From contig JAURNF010000051.1 in the NCBI GenBank assembly GCA_030830285.1, positions 1-9,473 of the forward strand: a DNA stretch of 9,473 bases, in the 5' to 3' direction. How positions within the stretch are numbered: position 1 is the first letter of the stretch; every line of letters begins with the position of its first letter. The notes under the pieces were generated by a model. The model was not told where the DNA came from, searched no databases, and saw only the letters and a program-made list of their open reading frames with translations. The DNA is from Candidatus Kapaibacterium sp. (GTDB taxonomy: Bacteria; Bacteroidota; Ignavibacteria; Kapaibacteriales; Kapaibacteriaceae). A program made the position numbers and the translations under genes. This document shows, piece by piece, positions 7,107 to 9,473 of this stretch.

Positions 7107-8675
7107 ATGAAGCACGTCGTTCTTCTTCTCGTCGTTGGAGCTCTTGTTCGGTTATCAGCAGTGGCTGCTGAGCAGGAATACACGTGGTCGCGCGACGTTG
7201 CGCGCATCGTGTACAGCAAGTGCACACCATGCCATCGTGAGGGCGAAATTGCTCCGATGCCTCTGACCACCTATCAGGAAGTGCGCGACGTTGCACTGTC
7301 AATCAAGCATGAGGTGGAAGATCGTCACATGCCACCGTGGCCACCTGAGCATGGCATTGGTTCGTTCCTGGGTGTGCGATCGCTCTCATCAGACGAGTAC
7401 ACAACGCTGCTTGCATGGATCGATCAGGGTGCACCTCCCGGTGATCTCTCGCAAGCACCGCCTCCGCCAACGTTCCCAACGGGTTCACAGTTGGGTACGC
7501 CCGACCTTGTATTGCGTATGGATTCGCAATGGCGCATTGAGGGCAACAACAAGGATGTGTATCGCTTCTTCGTGTTGCCAACGGGTCTGCTACAGGATCG
7601 TGACATCGCAGCTATTGAGTTTCGGCCGGGCAATGCAAGTGTGGTGCACCACGTGCTGTACTTCGTAGACACCACAGGCACAGCGCGACAGCGCGATGCA
7701 CAAGATCCGCTTCCAGGATATGCAGGATTCGGCGATCCAGGCTTTACATCGGTGACATCGTTGCTTGGCTGGGTGCCTGGAGCTCAACAGCGCTTCTACC
7801 CACCGATGATAGGTGCGCGATTGTACAAGGGATCAGACCTCGTGATCCAAGTGCACTATGCGCCATCACCAGTCGAACAGTTCGATCAATCCTCGGTGAA
7901 CATCTTCTTTCAGCGCTCATCCGATGTGCGCTTGATCAACGAGTCATCGATCTCGCCACGTCAGCTCCCGAATGGTGTGTCATTCGCAATTCCTGCAAAC
8001 ACGATTCGTGAGTTCAAGGGCACATTGCCCGTACCGATCGATGTTAGCTTGATTGGTGTTGCTCCGCACATGCACTTGCTTGGTAAGTCGGCACATGCCT
8101 ATGCTGTTACGCCAACGTCAGATACGATTCAGCTCATTAAGATTCGCTCGTGGGATTTTCATTGGCAGGGTGGGTATGCGTTTGTTAACCCTGTCAAGAT
8201 ACCTCGCGGCTCTACGCTGCATTATTCTGCGTCGTTCGACAACACGCCGAACAACGAGAACAACCCTAACACTCCACCGAAGCTTGTGCGATGGGGCGAG
8301 TCAACAACCGATGAAATGTTTCTGTGTTACTTCCACTGGCTACCGTATCGCGCCGGGGATGAGTCGATCGACATGAACACCGCACTTCCAACATCGGTGC
8401 ACGAAGACGCAGCGAATTCGAAATCACTCTCGGTGTACCCATCACCAGCGCACGATCGCATGATGTGCACTCTCTCTGCTGAAGGGGCTGGCACCGTAAC
8501 ACTCGAAGTAATCGATGCACGAGGAACAGTGGTTGATGTGCCACTGCAAGGCCGCACGATTGATGCTGGACTCACCGTCGAGCAGATCAACATGCAACAT
8601 CTACCAGCAGGTGCGTATGTGTTGCGCGTACGCGGAAGCATCAATGCCTCGGCGCCATTCGTGATTCAACGGTAA
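7107..8675 (+). CDS. Secreted c-type heme and type II copper monooxygenase-like protein with T9SS sorting domain
   Basis: 522 residues. Residues 1-21 (MKHVVLLLVVGALVRLSAVA, then A) are a signal peptide, which favours the ATG at 7107 over the upstream TTG at 7098. Residues ~25-110 hold one c-type heme motif, CTPCH (39-43), with MPPWP (M75) as a likely axial-Met segment. Residues ~130-425 resemble the peptidylglycine/dopamine monooxygenase copper core: H181-H182 in VVHHVLYF and H250 in QVHYAP match the CuH ligands; H321 and H323 in PHMHLLG plus M404 in TDEMF match the CuM ligands. Residues ~441-522 (SVYPSPAHDRM ... LPAGAYVLRV) are a type-A T9SS sorting domain, so export across the outer membrane is predicted. 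Only four cysteines occur, two in the heme motif, so the disulfides of animal PHM are absent. The substrate is unknown; heme may supply electrons in place of ascorbate (inference). It is a stand-alone gene, convergent with the transposase at 7 nt. Confidence 0.88.
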   Translation: MKHVVLLLVVGALVRLSAVAAEQEYTWSRDVARIVYSKCTPCHREGEIAPMPLTTYQEVRDVALSIKHEVEDRHMPPWPPEHGIGSFLGVRSLSSDEYTTLLAWIDQGAPPGDLSQAPPPPTFPTGSQLGTPDLVLRMDSQWRIEGNNKDVYRFFVLPTGLLQDRDIAAIEFRPGNASVVHHVLYFVDTTGTARQRDAQDPLPGYAGFGDPGFTSVTSLLGWVPGAQQRFYPPMIGARLYKGSDLVIQVHYAPSPVEQFDQSSVNIFFQRSSDVRLINESSISPRQLPNGVSFAIPANTIREFKGTLPVPIDVSLIGVAPHMHLLGKSAHAYAVTPTSDTIQLIKIRSWDFHWQGGYAFVNPVKIPRGSTLHYSASFDNTPNNENNPNTPPKLVRWGESTTDEMFLCYFHWLPYRAGDESIDMNTALPTSVHEDAANSKSLSVYPSPAHDRMMCTLSAEGAGTVTLEVIDARGTVVDVPLQGRTIDAGLTVEQINMQHLPAGAYVLRVRGSINASAPFVIQR

Positions 8676-8685
8676 CGCTACGTTA
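8673..8685. other. Small hairpin containing both stop codons of the convergent copper monooxygenase and transposase genes
   Basis: TAACG (8673-8677) and CGTTA (8681-8685) are perfect inverted repeats around a CTA loop. The first three bases are the TAA of the monooxygenase gene and the last three the TAA of the transposase read on the other strand. The stem is 5 bp, there is no T-tract, and any terminator role is weakly supported. Confidence 0.4.
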
Positions 8686-9135
8686 GTCCCATACGTATCG
8701 TTCGTCGAATGCTATACGTTCTCGTTGTATGGTCTCGCGATGCTCGTCCTTGAACGAACGCTTTCGATGATGCGTCTCTTGGTTCTCGATGTAGCGTATA
8801 ACTATCTCGAGTCCGGAATCTCGGACAGAGAATGCAGAATACCCACGTTGCCACGCAAAGTTCGACAGCGTCGGTGATTGCATTTTCAACCACTTCGATG
8901 ATGACGACTTCAGCTCTTGTACGAGTGCCGCGACGGACACGGTCTGCGAGAGACGGACCGCCAGATGCACGTGATCTGCAACGCCCCCTGCACGATAGCA
9001 TTCACACCCAAGGTTTCGCGTAACTACTGCGAGGTAGGCGAAGAGTGCCGGGCGCACCTCGCGATAGATAAAGGGTTTTCGGTTCTTCGTAGCGAACACG
9101 ATATGCAGAATGATCTTCGTGAGTGATTGCGGCAT
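8683..9135 (-). CDS. IS200/REP-associated tyrosine (HUH, Y1) transposase
   Basis: A 150-residue single-domain Y1 transposase (Y1_Tnp/TnpA family), which cuts and joins single-stranded DNA at hairpins through a 5'-phosphotyrosine. Visible hallmarks are the N-terminal strand LTKIILHIVFATKNR, the HUH metal-binding pair H55-V-H57 in ADHVHLAV, the central SSSSKWL and FAWQRGYSAFSV, and the catalytic Tyr115 in RYIENQETHHRKRSF. All key residues are present, so the protein may be active. Length and the C-terminal FKDEHRE...ERYVWD segment match the IS200-like group often linked to REP palindromes. The gene ends 7 nt from the copper monooxygenase stop, leaving no room for a terminal hairpin on that side. 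A hairpin cluster lies 92 nt upstream of its start. There is no accessory tnpB. It may be a resident REP-mobilising transposase or an IS remnant. Confidence 0.9.
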   Translation of the reverse strand: MPQSLTKIILHIVFATKNRKPFIYREVRPALFAYLAVVTRNLGCECYRAGGVADHVHLAVRLSQTVSVAALVQELKSSSSKWLKMQSPTLSNFAWQRGYSAFSVRDSGLEIVIRYIENQETHHRKRSFKDEHRETIQRERIAFDERYVWD

Positions 9136-9227
9136 CGCTCGTGCACTTGAGTGGTGATGATCGGAATATGTACATCGAGCTACATGCTAGGGAGATCGTG
9201 ACATACGCATCATGCTCGCCCCTAAAA

Positions 9228-9325
9228 CCTAGGGCTGCGCCCTAGGCCGATATATGCCGCGCCGTTGGCGCTCTTCAAGAGGGCTGAAGGCCCGATCTAT
9301 ACCAAGCTAGGGCGTTGCCCTAGCT
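9228..9325. repeat. REP-like multi-hairpin element next to the transposase
   Basis: Five short inverted repeats follow one another in 98 nt. H1 (9228-9246) has CCTAGGGC / GCCCTAGG arms, 8 bp, loop TGC. H2 (9259-9271) has GCGCC / GGCGC, loop GTT. H3 (9271-9281) has CTCT / AGAG, loop TCA. H4 (9281-9293) has GGGC / GCCC, loop TGAAG. H5 (9305-9325) has AGCTAGGGC / GCCCTAGCT, 9 bp, loop GTT. The outer pair H1 and H5 share the core CTAGGGC-NNN-GCCCTAG, so two related palindromes bracket the smaller ones. IS200/REP transposases recognise such hairpins, which makes this the probable substrate or product of the adjacent gene. No T-tract follows, arguing against a terminator. The copy number elsewhere cannot be seen from the window. 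Confidence 0.75.
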
Positions 9326-9360
9326 CCATCCCACCACCGCCCTAGCTCCATCCCACCACC
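9317..9360 (+). repeat. Perfect 22-bp tandem duplication, plus a 6-nt third start
   Basis: Two identical head-to-tail 22-bp units occupy 9317-9338 and 9339-9360. Each begins GCCCTAGC and ends CACCACC. A third start, GCCCTA at 9361-9366, then diverges. The first 8 nt of unit 1 are the right arm of hairpin H5, so unit 2 carries an orphan copy of that arm. This fits slippage or an aborted rejoining event at the hairpin border. Confidence 0.9.
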
Positions 9361-9394
9361 GCCCTACCTGCGCTCCACTCGCCCCCTACCCCTA

Positions 9395-9473
9395 TCACAC
9401 GATAAGGCCACGCTGAGCGCGCATGCGCTGCTCTTGCTGTTCGATGAGCTCTGGAGTTGCGCCGAGGTAGGCA
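9395..9473 (-). CDS. C-terminal end of an unidentified protein (start outside the window)
   Basis: On the minus strand a frame is open from the right edge to a TGA at 9397-9395 and encodes 25 residues, including LGATPELIEQQEQRMRAQRG and ending GLIV. The Glu/Gln/Arg-rich amphipathic helix looks like a real soluble C-terminus rather than random translation, and it stops exactly where the C-rich repeat tract begins. It is too short to assign a family. This frame is my own reading and needs the neighbouring sequence. Confidence 0.5.
   Translation of the reverse strand, partial: AYLGATPELIEQQEQRMRAQRGLIV

Larger units (their letters stand above)
9136..9394. other. Non-coding interval rich in hairpins and repeats
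   Basis: This 259-nt interval between the transposase start and the partial gene at the right edge has no convincing coding frame. From left to right it holds ~90 nt of unremarkable sequence upstream of the transposase, with no clear TAnnTTTG on the minus strand and no strong ribosome-binding site. Then come a run of small perfect hairpins (9228-9325), a 22-bp tandem duplication (9317-9360) and a C-rich tract up to 9393. It is probably the cis-acting part of the transposase-linked repeat. Confidence 0.7.

Noticed and set aside
9228..9246. Intrinsic transcription terminator
   Set aside because: The stem is perfect and GC-rich but no T-tract follows on either strand, and similar stems repeat nearby, which fits a REP-type repeat better.
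9317..9360. CRISPR-like repeat
   Set aside because: The two repeats abut without spacers, are only 22 bp, and no cas gene is present; it is a tandem duplication.

Overview
The window looks like chromosome from a member of the Bacteroidota/Chlorobiota (FCB) group. The grounds are a C-terminal type IX secretion (T9SS) sorting domain on one protein, a DUF5686-type outer-membrane protein with an N-terminal carboxypeptidase-regulatory-like domain, an LptF/LptG-type permease with a long periplasmic insertion, Bacteroidota-type -7 promoter elements (TAnnTTTG), and almost no Shine-Dalgarno sequences before the start codons. The moderate base composition and the protein style would fit an Ignavibacteria/Kapabacteria-like lineage, but that placement is only a guess.

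Layout. Positions 2-1864, plus strand: the 3' end of a TPR-containing protein, then 3 nt later an LptF/LptG lipopolysaccharide-export permease. Positions 1871-7033, minus strand, read right to left: a DUF5686 outer-membrane barrel protein, peptide-chain-release factor 2 (prfB, with a canonical +1 programmed frameshift), holo-ACP synthase (acpS) and the purine-biosynthesis ATP-grasp enzyme purK. The last three are spaced 11-15 nt apart and probably form an operon with its own promoter just before prfB. Positions 7107-8675, plus strand: a secreted protein that joins a c-type heme motif, a PHM/DBM-like type II copper monooxygenase core and a T9SS tail. Positions 8683-9135, minus strand: a single-domain IS200/REP-type tyrosine (HUH) transposase. 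Positions 9136-9394 are non-coding and hold a cluster of perfect small hairpins, a 22-bp tandem duplication and a strongly C-rich tract. The last 79 nt carry the C-terminus of an unidentified minus-strand gene.

How the genes work together. Most of the window is core housekeeping: envelope biogenesis (LptF/G, DUF5686), translation termination, fatty-acid carrier-protein activation and de novo purine synthesis. The accessory part is the right-hand 2.4 kb, with the secreted copper/heme enzyme and the transposase with its REP-like hairpins. I found no clear sign of a wholly new system. The items most worth a second look are the heme-c/copper-monooxygenase T9SS cargo, the hairpin array beside the transposase, and the use of a Shine-Dalgarno sequence at the prfB frameshift in a region where initiation appears not to use one.
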